Part shown: piece after piece, positions 10,499-31,096 of the stretch
Layout: the number at the start of each line of letters is the position of its first letter
Position numbering within the stretch: the first letter of the stretch is position 1
Program-made: the position numbers and the translations under genes
Assembly (NCBI RefSeq): GCF_048544455.1
Contig: NC_133528.1
Coordinates: 50,396,293-50,460,292 of the forward strand
Direction: 5' to 3'
Length of the DNA: 64,000 bases
From: Silene latifolia
Taxonomy: Eukaryota > Streptophyta > Magnoliopsida > Caryophyllales > Caryophyllaceae
Notes under the pieces: model-generated
Told to the model about the DNA's origin: nothing
What the model saw: only the letters and a program-made list of their open reading frames with translations
Database searches by the model: none

Positions 10499-11094
10499 TG
10501 ATGGGGCATATTCTGCACCCGCTGACCGAGTCAACATATTGAGCAAGGTCAAAGATATCCACAAGCAAGTCAACGACTTAGACAAACCCTAACCGACGCG
10601 CGGCCGTCGGCTGTCTCTTGGGTCTCTATTTTGGGACAACTAGCCGTAGGGGCACATATCCGCGAACTCATATCCAAGACCCCTCGGCAGGGAGTCAACC
10701 GGGCCCGCCGGCCTGCCATGGGTCCCTCGGCCGAGGGTAGATCAGTCTTTCCACCTGCTAGCCACTTGGCCACTTGGCCACTACGTGACAAAAGGTGAAA
10801 GTCTATAAATACTCCCCAACCCTCATTGAGGAAAGGGATCCGAAAAATAACCTAAACACCTCATAATCTGGTAATATCTTCCTTATCTCTCTACAATACA
10901 TACTTCGCCAAGTAACACATAACTTAATCCTTTTAAGTTTACTGACTTGAGCGTCGGAGTGAGTTCGCTCGGTACGAAGCCGAGCCCTCAGTTTGTTCAT
11001 TGTTTCAGGAGACCGAAAGGAGGATTCAATCAAAGACGTCATTCTACAAGCACGGGTGCTAACAAGTAACTGCTCTGGAATTACACCCGGAACA
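10499..11094 (+). repeat. Right LTR of the non-autonomous element (596 bp)
   Basis: Starts TGATGGGGCATATTCTGCAC after the polypurine tract and ends CACCCGGAACA directly before the target duplication ttaat. TATA box at 10804-10810. A short tandem duplication of cacttggcca (about 10766-10785) is absent from the left LTR. Confidence 0.9.
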
Positions 11095-12046
11095 TTAATT
11101 ATTATCATCATAAAATTATATATTAAATTTAAAATCTATGCAATTTTATTAAACTTTATAATTTATTAGATGTATGGAGATGTTAATTATTTAACATACA
11201 AAAATATAATAAGTAGGTTTTAAATATTTCAAGTTAGATTCCATAATATATAATATTGCATAATTCTTTCGATCTTTATCTAATGCATATATGTAATATG
11301 TTTATATAAATATATAATCCTCTTAAAATTGCATATCTAAGTAGTAAAAGTAATTTCGTCAATAAAGAAAAGAATTGTAGTAACATTGGATATAGTTATA
11401 TAATTTTTTTTGGTGAAAAGATATAGTTATATGATAGTAATCACTCATTTGAATAGTAATAGTAGTAACAATGTTATCAGCGAGATTAGTGAAAGTGATA
11501 GAAATAACAACGGGAGTAGTGAAATAATCAATATTAATGCGACAATAGTGAAAGTAACAATAATTAGACGAGAGTAGTGAAACTATAAATATTAATGTTG
11601 CAGTAGTGACAGTAACAATAATTACGGCGAGATTAGTGAAAGTAATAGTGATTACGGGCAAATAATGAAATGTTATTACTATTGTTTCATTAATAAGAGT
11701 AAAATATTAATAGCGGGAGTAGTGAATTTGTCTCAAAATTTATTTCATTGTAACTTTAGGATATGTCATATGTCATAGAAAATATATTAATGATAAATTT
11801 ATAGGTTATGCAACTTTAAGTAATTTTATTTAATGAATAAAAAAATTAATGGTAAGTAAAGGTAGCCCGGGCGAAGCTGAGCACCAATACTAGTTAATGT
11901 AAGAAACTAAGAGCAAGTGCAATGAGAGTTTTTAGTGTTGTGTTTGTCAATAAGAACTTTAAAATAAAATTCTTTCCATTGTGAGAGGTAACAATCCCGA
12001 GATAGAAGAGTCAGTTAGAAATAACTTTAGTAAGGAAGAAATTTGG
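11095..12046. other. AT-rich region with degenerate agtagtgaaa repeats, no gene
   Basis: No coding signal. At about 11440-11715 the words agtagtgaa, agtaacaataatta and gcgagattagtgaaagta recur every 30-60 bp, giving a diffuse degenerate tandem repeat. The rest is simple AT-rich DNA. Confidence 0.55.
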
Positions 12047-12491
12047 TGGGAAAAACCTAGGAACGATTTCCTAAAGCTAAATTTTGACGGATCAAGGGAT
12101 CAAGAATAGAGGGTAATAAAGCTGCCTTAGATATTCTATAAGAGATCACAATGGTAAAATCGTTTTGTTGGGAGCAAAAAAGTGCGGATCCAATAGTATC
12201 CTTGTTGCGGAAGCTCTCGCTTTAAAAGAAGGTATTTTAGCAGCTAAATACTTAGAAATCTCAAAGCTAATTGTGGAGGGTGATAATTTATGTGTTATTA
12301 ACTCGATTCGAGGTACCCGGCAAATTCCTTGGGAAATTTCTAGTATTATCAAGGATGTGAAATTAGACCTTCATTTTTTCGATGAAATGATAATTAAACA
12401 TTGCTTTCGTGAAGCCAACAAGGTTGCTGACTTCATGGCTTCTATTGGACATTCATGTCCAACTCTTTCGAGGTGGTTTGATAGCCGGTGA
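12047..12491 (+). pseudogene. RNase H domain remnant, probably the 3' end of a LINE
   Basis: The reading begins WEKPRNDFLKLNFDGSRD (the first catalytic Asp lies in NFDGS), shifts frame around 12105-12150 and continues to 12491 with VAEALALKEGILAAK (the E position), VEGDNLCVINSI (the D position) and CFREANKVADFMASIGH (the last D region). This is the plant RNase H type found at the C-terminus of LINE polyproteins and in LINE-derived genes. The stop is followed by about 77 bp and an A13 run (12569-12581), which fits a 5'-truncated LINE insertion. Confidence 0.75.
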
Positions 12492-12581
12492 CTTCAACTT
12501 ACCTCTCTCATTCGAAAGGATGAGATAGGTTGGTCCTACCCTAGAGGATCAACCTAGTTTTCTTACCTAAAAAAAAAAAAA

Positions 12582-13109
12582 CTAGGTTCTTATTTAAGAA
12601 CCAAGTTCTTTTATAATTTCAGGGAAATAAAATAACTAGATGAAGAGACAAATTAATTATGGATTCCATTAAGAACAAATTTAAAAGTTTTTCCATTGGA
12701 ACAAAAAGTTCTTATACTTAGAAATTGGTAAAAAATGAGTTGGCATGGGAAGAACTTTATATTAAGTTCTTCCATTTTACTCAAAACTCATCTTTAAAAT
12801 CTTGTTCTCAAAACTCATCTTTAAAATCTTGTTGAAACTATCTCACTGTTGGGATTAAAACTTGGTAATGCTTTTTATCACCCGGGTTTTACTATTATCA
12901 CCCGAATTATACCATAAATTTTCCAATTTTAACCTTGTTATATTTTTTCCAAAATCACAAAATTAGTTAGTTAACTTAAAATTCCTTCAGCATGACCAAC
13001 CATGAATTACATTCGGGAAAGGAGGTAAATCAATTGGATACGATTCACATTTTTTAAATCAATCGAATTTGATTCACACTCTTAATCGGTTGAGGTTTGT
13101 CTAACAGTT
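12582..13109. other. Noncoding AT-rich interval
   Basis: No gene seen. The word aagttctt and its complement aagaactt recur on both sides of the LINE remnant (about 11950 and 12590-12770), so the LINE may have landed in a small older repeat. A 27-bp direct tandem duplication (unit starting tcaaaactcatctttaaaat) occupies 12781-12834. Confidence 0.45.
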
Positions 13110-13305
13110 TACAATTAGTCTTGCTGAAGACGGGTCGGAGCAAGTGACGGGTAATGTCACTCACAAAATGGATAGGGGGGACAAGGTGAGGGCACCCCCA
13201 TGTGCTTCCCTCTCTCCTCTATTTGGGTCATTTGTGAGAGGAAATGGTATCCGTCACTCCAAAGTGACGGATACGTGCCGTCTTCAATGAGATTTTGTGA
13301 ACAGT
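13110..13305. mobile_element. Fold-back MITE of about 195 bp
   Basis: The ends are inverted: left ..tcttgctgaagacgg, right ccgtcttcaatgagat... A second inverted pair inside (gtgacgggta..., and ...tatccgtcac) gives a nested hairpin. The words tctaacagt and acagtctaac lie outside the ends and may be a target duplication. Confidence 0.55.
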
Positions 13306-14063
13306 CTAACACTCATCAATCGCCACTCACCAGCACAATGGGAGCAAACATCCTAGAATCATAAACTGGAACAAAGAAATTTACAATTCGTAGTTGTTTA
13401 ATCTTAAGTTGTAACATGAATTTTTTTATATATTTTAGTTATGTTAAAATTTTACATATTTTGAAACAAAAAATATCACTGTGATTCTGTGAAGCTCGAA
13501 AATTAGATAGAAAACATCAGAGAAAAAAATCGTCATTTGTTTGGGACTTTTGGATGGTATTATCAACGCGAGGAACTACGGCCCTTGCAATAAAAGAAAA
13601 AAAAAGGTTATTCAACTCCAACATTTCCAAACATATTTGTATTATTTGGTGGTCATTACAGTTGAAGAAAAAATAAAAGAAAATAGTCACTCATTTGTTT
13701 TAGACTATAGAATAGTTAGAGACTCGTGAGAAACCCTATATTATAAATATCACTACAAATGCACAACATAATTACATCATCAAGAAGAAGGATGAAAACT
13801 GTCCAGCAATAAAGAAAAATTCTGCAGCACAGCCTGCTACTACTGGTATCAACTATCAAGTATGTTACTCCAGTAGGAAGTAGAAGACGGCCGCCTTTCA
13901 CAAATGAAAATAGAAAAATGAAAAGATATTCCTCCCATTGTACACCGATTCCTTCAGTTGTATAACACAGTCGACTGCTTAACGCTTTGTACAACGGTCA
14001 CCACAGCATAAATAGCGATTAGAGTGATCACAAGCTTGTGTCCTGATTTCGAGCTATTTACAC
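13306..14063. other. Downstream flank and probable 3' UTR of the trihelix-kinase gene
   Basis: No separate gene is visible. The part next to 14064 is probably the 3' untranslated region of the minus-strand gene. The poly(A) site cannot be placed with confidence. Confidence 0.4.
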
Positions 14064-22433
<8,370 letters not shown>

Positions 22434-22715
22434 TTTTATAATTATTTTAATATTATTATATTTAATTTGGGAGAAGGAGTTGACGGAGTTAGGGGAAGGA
22501 GGAGAGGTCCGTTAGGAAGGGAGGTTAAATAAGACGGTAACGGTGGTGTAGGAATTGGGAAATGAGAAGGTGTAACCGTCACGGATTTGTTGAGTTGCCG
22601 TTAGGAATTAGTGGTGGAATGATGGAGATGTGATGGACTGCCGTTTTTCGTGGGAGTGAGGTCACTGTGGGTCCGGCTCTGTTATACTTGTAATAATTGG
22701 TAAGTTATACCCTCT
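22434..22715 (-). promoter_or_regulatory. Probable promoter and 5' UTR of the trihelix-kinase gene
   Basis: About 280 bp between the start codon (22433) and the target duplication of the Mutator-like element. It contains AT-rich tracts (about 22437-22470) close to the ATG and GA-rich sequence farther out. No unambiguous TATA box can be assigned. The proximal promoter is therefore short before transposon DNA begins. Confidence 0.4.
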
Positions 22716-22724
22716 CATCTAAAC

Positions 22725-25258
22725 CGAAAAGGCTACCCATATGTACAAACTTTTTGTACACAAATCAATAGCTACGTGATACGTGGCAAATCATAGTTAG
22801 CTAGGTTAGATTAATTTAGGGTTAGATTAGTCATTTTGCATATATAGTCAATTAATTTATGGTTAGTTTTATTTCCTTTGATTTATTTTGTTTCCATTTA
22901 AATTTAGTCAATTACTTAAAAATAGAATTATTTATTATTATTCAATTAAATCAATTTTGTCAAAATCTAATTATCATATTCAGTTACATGTGACTAGTTT
23001 TTGCTTCAAATTAACGAAACCCAAATTATAAATAAGTTCGGCTAAATTAGGGTTCATCCAAAAATTAAATTTGGGATCATAATAATGAATTTTGTATTCA
23101 ATTACATCTGACTAACTATTTCACAATTCACATATATTTTATCATTAACTTTTCATTTAATACCCTTTAAACCTCAAACCTAATCAAATTAAATCTTACT
23201 TTTTTTTTTTTACCTAATCTAATTTCTCAAAAGATTTCAACAATGATCTTAATTTATCATTAATGAAATAATTTATTTGTTTATCAAATTGTTAATATTA
23301 TTTGTTGCAATTTTTTTTTCAATTATTAATATGAAATTTTCATTGAATGGTTAAATCTAGAAGACCAATAACATAAAGCTTGCAGAGTAATGCCGAAATC
23401 AAACTACACACAAGCAGCTACTGCAAATTTAGGGATTTTGTCTGCATCTTCATCCAACCTTTCTCGCTCCTCCAATTATTATTTGAGAAAATTGTTGATT
23501 ACAACTTTTTAAAAATTACTTTTTGAAAATTACAGCCTTATATAATTTTTTTTGTAAATTACAGTCATAATATCACTTTTCTTTGAAAATTGCACCACGA
23601 TGACGTTTTCGGTGAATTTTGTTAAAAAGTGCTGTTTTACTAGCCTTGGTCTTTCTTTAGCAAGTTCCGAATTGTTTTCCAGCTAGCTTCACAACCGAAT
23701 TTGCCAATTGACCAGCTATTAGTATTCCAGATTGAATGTTTGCCTGATTAATTTGAGTATGCGAGTGTAAATAGCATCATAAATTTGGGGAAAATTGATG
23801 ATGAACCCTAATTACTTTCAGTTTGGGGAAAATAAATTTGGGGAAAATCGATGATGAACCCTAATTATTTTCAATTTGGGGAAAATCGATGATGAACCCT
23901 AATTACTTTCAATTTGGGGAAAATCGAAGATGAAGAACACTAATTAATTTTAAGATACAATGGAAATAATAGAATTAGAATTCAATTAAATTGATTAGGA
24001 TAGAATTTGAATAAAAAGAGTGAATTAGATTTAGGTGATATTGGTGAAGAAGAAATGGTGAATTAGAGAGAAAATGGAGTTGTGAATTTTGATGAAGGAG
24101 AAGAACATAAGATGAAGGTAAGGGGTATTTTCGTCCTAAAAAATGAACTTAAGTCACAAAAATTCAGATTTGTCTCAATTTTCCAACGGAGTAAGACTTT
24201 TGGTTGTAATTTCTGATCAGAACTGTTATTATTGCTGTAATTTACAAAAAAAATTATATAAGGCTGTAATTTTCAAAAACTGGGTTTTAAAAGGCTGTAA
24301 TCAATAATTTTCTCTTATTATTTATTACGGAGTATGAAATTACTATTATGAAATTTTGCGGACTGTTTCGTAAACGCCGCCTCTCTTTGGATGATTTGGT
24401 TGACTATATAAATGCAACATAAGTCAGTAACTTAAAAGAACACAATAAGATGAAGCAATCGAATGTTGCACCTTTCTCTAAATTCATTTTGCAAAAGTAG
24501 TGTTATTTTACAACAATAGAATGTTTTGTTTGTTAATTATAATTGTTTAAATTAAGGTTTATAAGATACTCCGTAATTGTTATTGATGGGTGTGTTGTAT
24601 TGGATTTTGTTGATTAATTGAATTAGGCCTCTATTGATGAATTAGGGTTCATCATTAGTTAATGATTAAAAAAAAAACGAATTAAACACTAGATCAAACC
24701 AATTTCGGAAATTGAATTAGGGTTCATCGTAAATTGATTGAACGATTTGCTGATTAATTGAATTAGGATTCATCAATTTTATTAATAGAATTCAATTAGG
24801 AATTGATTATTTGTATAACGATTCATCAATTTATTATTTGTATGAAGATTCATCAATTTTGGCTTACTCTCTATTGAAAGATTTTGATTATTTGGATAAG
24901 GATTCATCATTTTATTAATAGAATTCAATTAGGAATTAATTATTCGAATAAAATTAGGGTTCAAATAATTAGGTTTTTTTTCGAAAAATAATCAATTATA
25001 AAAAAAATTAAATCAGAAAAAACAAAGTAATTCCTAAATTAAAATCGTTGAATCTAAATTGGGAATTTAGAAAAATAAATGAAATATAAAAAAACTAACC
25101 ATAAAAAAACTAACCATAAATTAGTTAACTACATTTGCAAAATGACTAACACAACCCTAAATTAATCTAACCAAACTAATTATGGTTTGCCACGTGTCAA
25201 GTAGTTATTGGTTTGTGTACAAAAATTTTGTACACAATGTGTATGTGTATCATCTTCC
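22725..25258. mobile_element. Non-autonomous Mutator-like element (2.5 kb) with 9-bp target duplication
   Basis: Terminal inverted repeats of about 170 bp: the left end (cgaaaaggctacccatatgtac...) matches the reverse complement of the right end (ggaagatgatacacatac...), including the shared words tttttgtacacaaa, cacgtggcaa, gattaatttagggtt and agtcattttgca. The 9-bp direct repeat catctaaac lies exactly outside both ends (22716-22724 and 25259-25267). No transposase ORF is visible. A second element is nested at 23485-24314. Confidence 0.88.
23485..24314. mobile_element. Nested Mutator-type MITE (830 bp) with 9-bp target duplication
   Basis: The termini are gagaaaattgttgattacaa and its inverted counterpart ..attgattacagcc..; both arms contain ttacagccttatataatttt. 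The 9-bp duplication ttattattt is perfect at 23476-23484 and 24315-24323. It sits inside the element at 22725-25258 and so is younger than it. Confidence 0.88.
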
Positions 25259-25268
25259 CATCTAAACA

Positions 25269-25440
25269 CCAATCGTTGGTTGGCGCAGTGGTAGGATGGG
25301 GCTGTCCTTGGTAGGGAGGTCTGCGGATCGATCCCCCACAACTGCGATTGGGAGGTATTTAAATACCGTAATCCTTGGACACGCCCCGAAATCCGGATTA
25401 GTCGGACCAATGTGGTTCGGATTACCGGATGGTTTAGACC
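25269..25440 (+). mobile_element. tRNA-derived SINE
   Basis: An RNA polymerase III A box (tggcgcagtgg, 25281-25291) is followed about 34 bp later by a B-box-like ggatcgatcccc (25325-25336), in the context ttggttggcgcagtggtagg common in plant SINEs. The tail includes tccggattagtcggacc. It cannot form a full cloverleaf and is too long for a tRNA gene. It abuts the right target duplication of the Mutator-like element and a truncated copia-like LTR. Confidence 0.75.
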
Positions 25441-25445
25441 AAATA

Positions 25446-25702
25446 TAGGAAATAAAATAATCAACATAAAAGAATGAGTAATCTATTTTGGAAAATTGTG
25501 CCGATGAATGTGGAAAATAGGTGATCACACTTCCGAAAAAGACGTCGCTCGACCGCACCGCGAGTGCTTCAACATAGACCGACCCCTCCACTACTACACA
25601 TATTAGTAGTAATACAAGTGATCACTTATAAACCATAACCTCCTAGTTTATTATATCAATGTCGGATAAATAAACGCTTCTTTTGAAGCAACACTTCCAA
25701 CA
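25446..25702 (-). repeat. Truncated copia-like LTR (left copy)
   Basis: 257 bp nearly identical to 48366-48622. Read on the minus strand it starts TGTTGGAAGTGTTGCTTC at 25702, preceded by a polypurine tract (ATGTGGGGGAT, 25703-25713). The other end stops where the SINE begins; the TATA-bearing part present in the right copy is missing. Confidence 0.75.
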
Positions 25703-27705
<2,003 letters not shown>

Positions 27706-28032
27706 TTTACTCTCTCCCACACTAATCATTGCACTTTGTTATTTCCTATGCATGCAATTAAAATATTCAGTTGTCTTTCACGGTTTTTGAAACATGCAAA
27801 TTAACTCTTCCCTCTCTCATCCTTCCCATTTTCCAACCCTATTTTCATAGAATACAAACAGTTTCTACACTTTCATCTCCATAATCCGTTTCAGAGAAAG
27901 AAAAAAAATCCCCAAATATTCATTCACTCCTACGGTTTTCTACATTCTTCATCGAGCATCATCTTCTTCATCATTTATTTCCTTCATTACTTGCATCATC
28001 TTCTCCATCATCGACTTGTTCATCACTGATAC
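27706..28032 (+). other. Subterminal region / putative 5' UTR of the Ulp1-like gene
   Basis: CT-rich leader-like DNA with ttcatcatcttc-type words and no ORF. It continues after the nested retrotransposon at 35534. Confidence 0.45.
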
Positions 28033-29364
28033 TGTAACACCCCCGTACACCAGAACGCCTTACCAAGGACCATTCCAGTATATGACGGTGTCACCATCTC
28101 GGTTTCCCGAGGAGGTAGATCAAATTAGACAATACAAGAACAATATTACATCATTAGAGAATCTGTTACAATACCATTCTATTCAAGTTCCCTAGGACAC
28201 AGTTCAATTACAACACTTGTGATTATACATCTCTAGACCAGTAGCGTGATGACTCGATCCCTCCAATCCCAGCAGCAGTAATCAACAATACCTGCTAAGC
28301 CAACTGCTCACCATCCCCGAATGGATCACCGCAGATACCACAAAACAACACGGGTCGATCTTGGCTAATCAAATATAAGATAAAACAATAAAGTAAATAG
28401 TTGATCATCCACTATCCCAACTCATCACCTCGTATACACACCGACTACACACAAGTGCGTAGTCCCGGATTACCCATCGCAACAGGTAATCCTCGCGCGA
28501 TGGGTGACCGCAGCCCATCCCCACCTAGTCCGGCTCCTCAACGAGCGACTAACGATCCCTGTCCCTTAATGTGCACATCCCCTCCCGTGGCGGGTTCCAC
28601 GGAGGGCGAACTAGGGTGTGAAGCCACTCCCGCAAGTGACTCCACCACAATCTCAATCACAACATCACAATTTGTCACACAACGGCGTCAACATTACCAC
28701 AACCACTATACTCCGATGATCAGCGGATAGCCATGATTCATAATACAATCATAAAATTCAATTCAATTAACAGTAGACTGAGTAGGGAGACCCTACCTCA
28801 TAACAAAGCATGAAAGACTTCCATCTATAGCCACGTACAACTCCATTAAGCACCCTAACAATGGTAACCATATCCTATTACACAACTATACTCAAATAAT
28901 CATACAAAAGGACACAAGGCAGCAATTTACCTAACCTTGCACATCGGTGACGACATAGACAACCACCAACCACGATCACCTCGCTCCGCGAATCCCGACG
29001 TTCCCATGGTAGGGGTTAGGCTAACTCTTTAGAGGTATGAGGCTATGGAGTGATTGAGTAGAGTGATGGTCTAGGGTTAGAGAAAGAGAAACTGTCGAGG
29101 AAATGAGAAAAATAGAAATGAATCTCGCGAACTCGCATTTATAATAACGCGTCGACAAGACCATACTCGGTCGAGTGTAAGAACACTCGGCCGAGTAGAC
29201 TCCACTCGGTCGAGTATTGGTGGTACTCGGCCGAGTGGCCTCCGCTAGGTCGAGTAACTAACCAAAATGTCTCCTATCACCGTCGATCTCTCACCAATCA
29301 TTCCTAAGGTCTGTTTAGTCAACATGGTCGATCAACAACGCTCCTACAAATCCTGGGTGTTACA
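28033..29364 (-). repeat. 3' LTR (1332 bp)
   Basis: Nearly identical to 34189-35528, with short blocks of differences. Minus-strand TATA box in top-strand gcatttataat (29135-29145). Contains alternating CTCGGTCGAG/CTCGGCCGAG palindromes (29160-29250) and a GC-rich hairpin block (about 28571-28640). Confidence 0.92.
29160..29250. repeat. Palindrome array ACTCGGYCGAGT (left LTR)
   Basis: Four full copies of the palindrome alternate between GGTC and GGCC centres, plus one degenerate copy (gctaggtcgagt), at about 15-25 bp spacing. Copied in the right LTR at 35325-35420. Confidence 0.9.
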
Positions 29365-29402
29365 GTCTTCCCCCCTTAAAAGAACTTCGTCCCCGAAGTT
29401 CA
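29365..29402 (-). other. Polypurine tract and conserved GAACTTCGGGGACGAAGTTC element
   Basis: On the minus strand GAACTTCGGGGACGAAGTTC is followed by an A/G tract ending AAGGGGGGAAGAC directly before the LTR. A second similar unit lies at about 30183-30210, and a third next to the chromovirus LTR at 56613-56650. Confidence 0.75.
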
Positions 29403-31096
29403 GCCCGCACAACACTCCCCGCAAGATTACGTACCATGACCTTAACCACCTTCCCAGAGGTACACAAATTCACACTATCCATACATTACCATCAGTTAAC
29501 TTACTCGACAACAATCATCTATCACAGCTACCTTTCTAAACAGTAACTTATTCACAAAACAGTATTCACCCTATACCTACACAAATATGCAATTGCAACA
29601 CTTTACACAATGTAAGAAAACCATACACACTTGTACTACCACGTTCCATACGTTTATATTAAATACACGAATGCAAGGCGATACACCATTGCGAAGCACA
29701 TAAATACATCATCACCACATTCCGAACACGTAAATCATTTATCATCAATTGAATCGAATCTTCATATTACTTGATACCCTTGTGCCATAAAACTTTTCAT
29801 ATTAATTGAATACAACATAGATGCAGCTTAACGAAACCATAATTGTAAGCCCGTACTCCCGAATGTGAACATACCTAACATACATATGATTCTAAATATT
29901 TCATAAAATTAACTACTTATACATAATTAAGATACATTTTTCATAAACAAAATACTTGTCATAACACTTGAGTTGAGACCCCCGTGTATAGTATAATCTT
30001 TATATTACTCGAATACTACATAGCTATCGCTTCAAGGAAACATCGACATAAGCTATCGCTTCAAGGAAACATGAACATAAATTCCGAATGCTAACTACAT
30101 ACATATGATTCCAAAATCATAGGTATAACCAAACACACATCTTACATAATTAAATACTTAATTCTGCGACATTACTCTTCCCCTCTTAAAGGAACTTCGC
30201 CCCCGAAGTTCACTATTAACTAAAGCTAACGCGCACCCCATGACGGTGACATTACTCACAGACCCTTGTAGCATACCCCAGATTATGACACCACATACTC
30301 GTGACTCATAAGGACCAAAACATTACAGCAACCTAATAACGTATGACACGGTCCGTATAAATTAATGAGAAATGGCAGTGTGACGCGAAAATCGTTGAGG
30401 TAATTATCACTGTAACCAAACATATCTCCATATAAAACTTATTACAACCACTACGCTGGTTGCGTAAGGTGTTACCTTTCACATAATTTCAATGGTTCGA
30501 GTCTTCCTCCCTGAAACCACTCAAGTTCCTGACAACTAAGCAACGTCGTAACACAAAACATTCTCAATCACGTATCCATGGTACAACTATCATTCACCTA
30601 TGCGGACTATTATGGTATAAAATAACGTGATAAGACATGGACCACTCCTCTATACAGTTATCATATAAACTTCACCTGTGCCTTCTGTTATCTCAACATT
30701 CGGCCGAGTATGGGGGCTACTCGGTCGAGTGAGCAATACTCGGTCGAGTGAATTTGTTTACTCGGCCGAGTGAGCTCTACTCGGTCGAGTACGGCGTATA
30801 CTCGGCCGAGTTTTCATATCCAGAGGGCGTTTTAACGATTTTACATAGAGTATTCACAATTAACTTGCACAATACTTTCCGCAGCAGTAACAAACATAAC
30901 AAATCCCAACCAGAGTCGACATTCCACACATCCGCCTACGATAATTAGCTAACTAACGGCCTTATGGCCAGATACAGTCATCCAACGAAAAATACCAAAT
31001 ACCGAAAGCAACATCTAAAGAAGAGATAATAAATCTGACACAACAAAACAGGCCTATCACCACCAAATAAGTCTAACATCCAAGAAATCAACTAAA
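29403..31096. other. Noncoding interior of the LTR element, with a second polypurine unit and palindromes
   Basis: No ORF of note. It holds a near-duplicate of the polypurine/GAACTTCG unit (30183-30210), a duplicated word catagctatcgcttcaaggaa (about 30020-30070), and six ACTCGGYCGAGT palindromes at 30700-30815. Confidence 0.6.

Larger units (their letters stand above)
8471..11094 (+). mobile_element. Complete non-autonomous Retand-like LTR element with 5-bp target duplication
   Basis: Two direct LTRs (8471-9053 and 10499-11094) of the same family as the LTR at 7492-8087 flank only 1445 bp. The 5-bp duplication ttaat (8466-8470 and 11095-11099) is perfect. No gag or pol is present, so mobility would need proteins from a full relative. 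A polypurine tract (gctgggggcaaat, ending 10498) precedes the right LTR. The normal primer binding site is mostly missing: only attgg follows the left LTR before unrelated sequence begins. Confidence 0.9.

Noticed and set aside
11440..11715. CRISPR-like spaced repeats
   Set aside because: Repeats are degenerate, differ in length and have no unique equal-length spacers; this is plant nuclear AT-rich DNA.
12165..12491. A host RNase H gene
   Set aside because: The frame lacks its first catalytic part without a frameshift and is followed by an A-run, so a LINE remnant is the simpler reading.
25281..25336. A possible tRNA gene (A and B boxes)
   Set aside because: Box spacing and context fit a SINE; no acceptor stem or anticodon arm could be folded, and the 3' part is unlike a tRNA.
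28401..28730. Open frames inside the TGTAACACCCC LTRs (also near 34662 and 55617)
   Set aside because: They lie in LTR DNA, change with the block differences between copies, and match no known domain.
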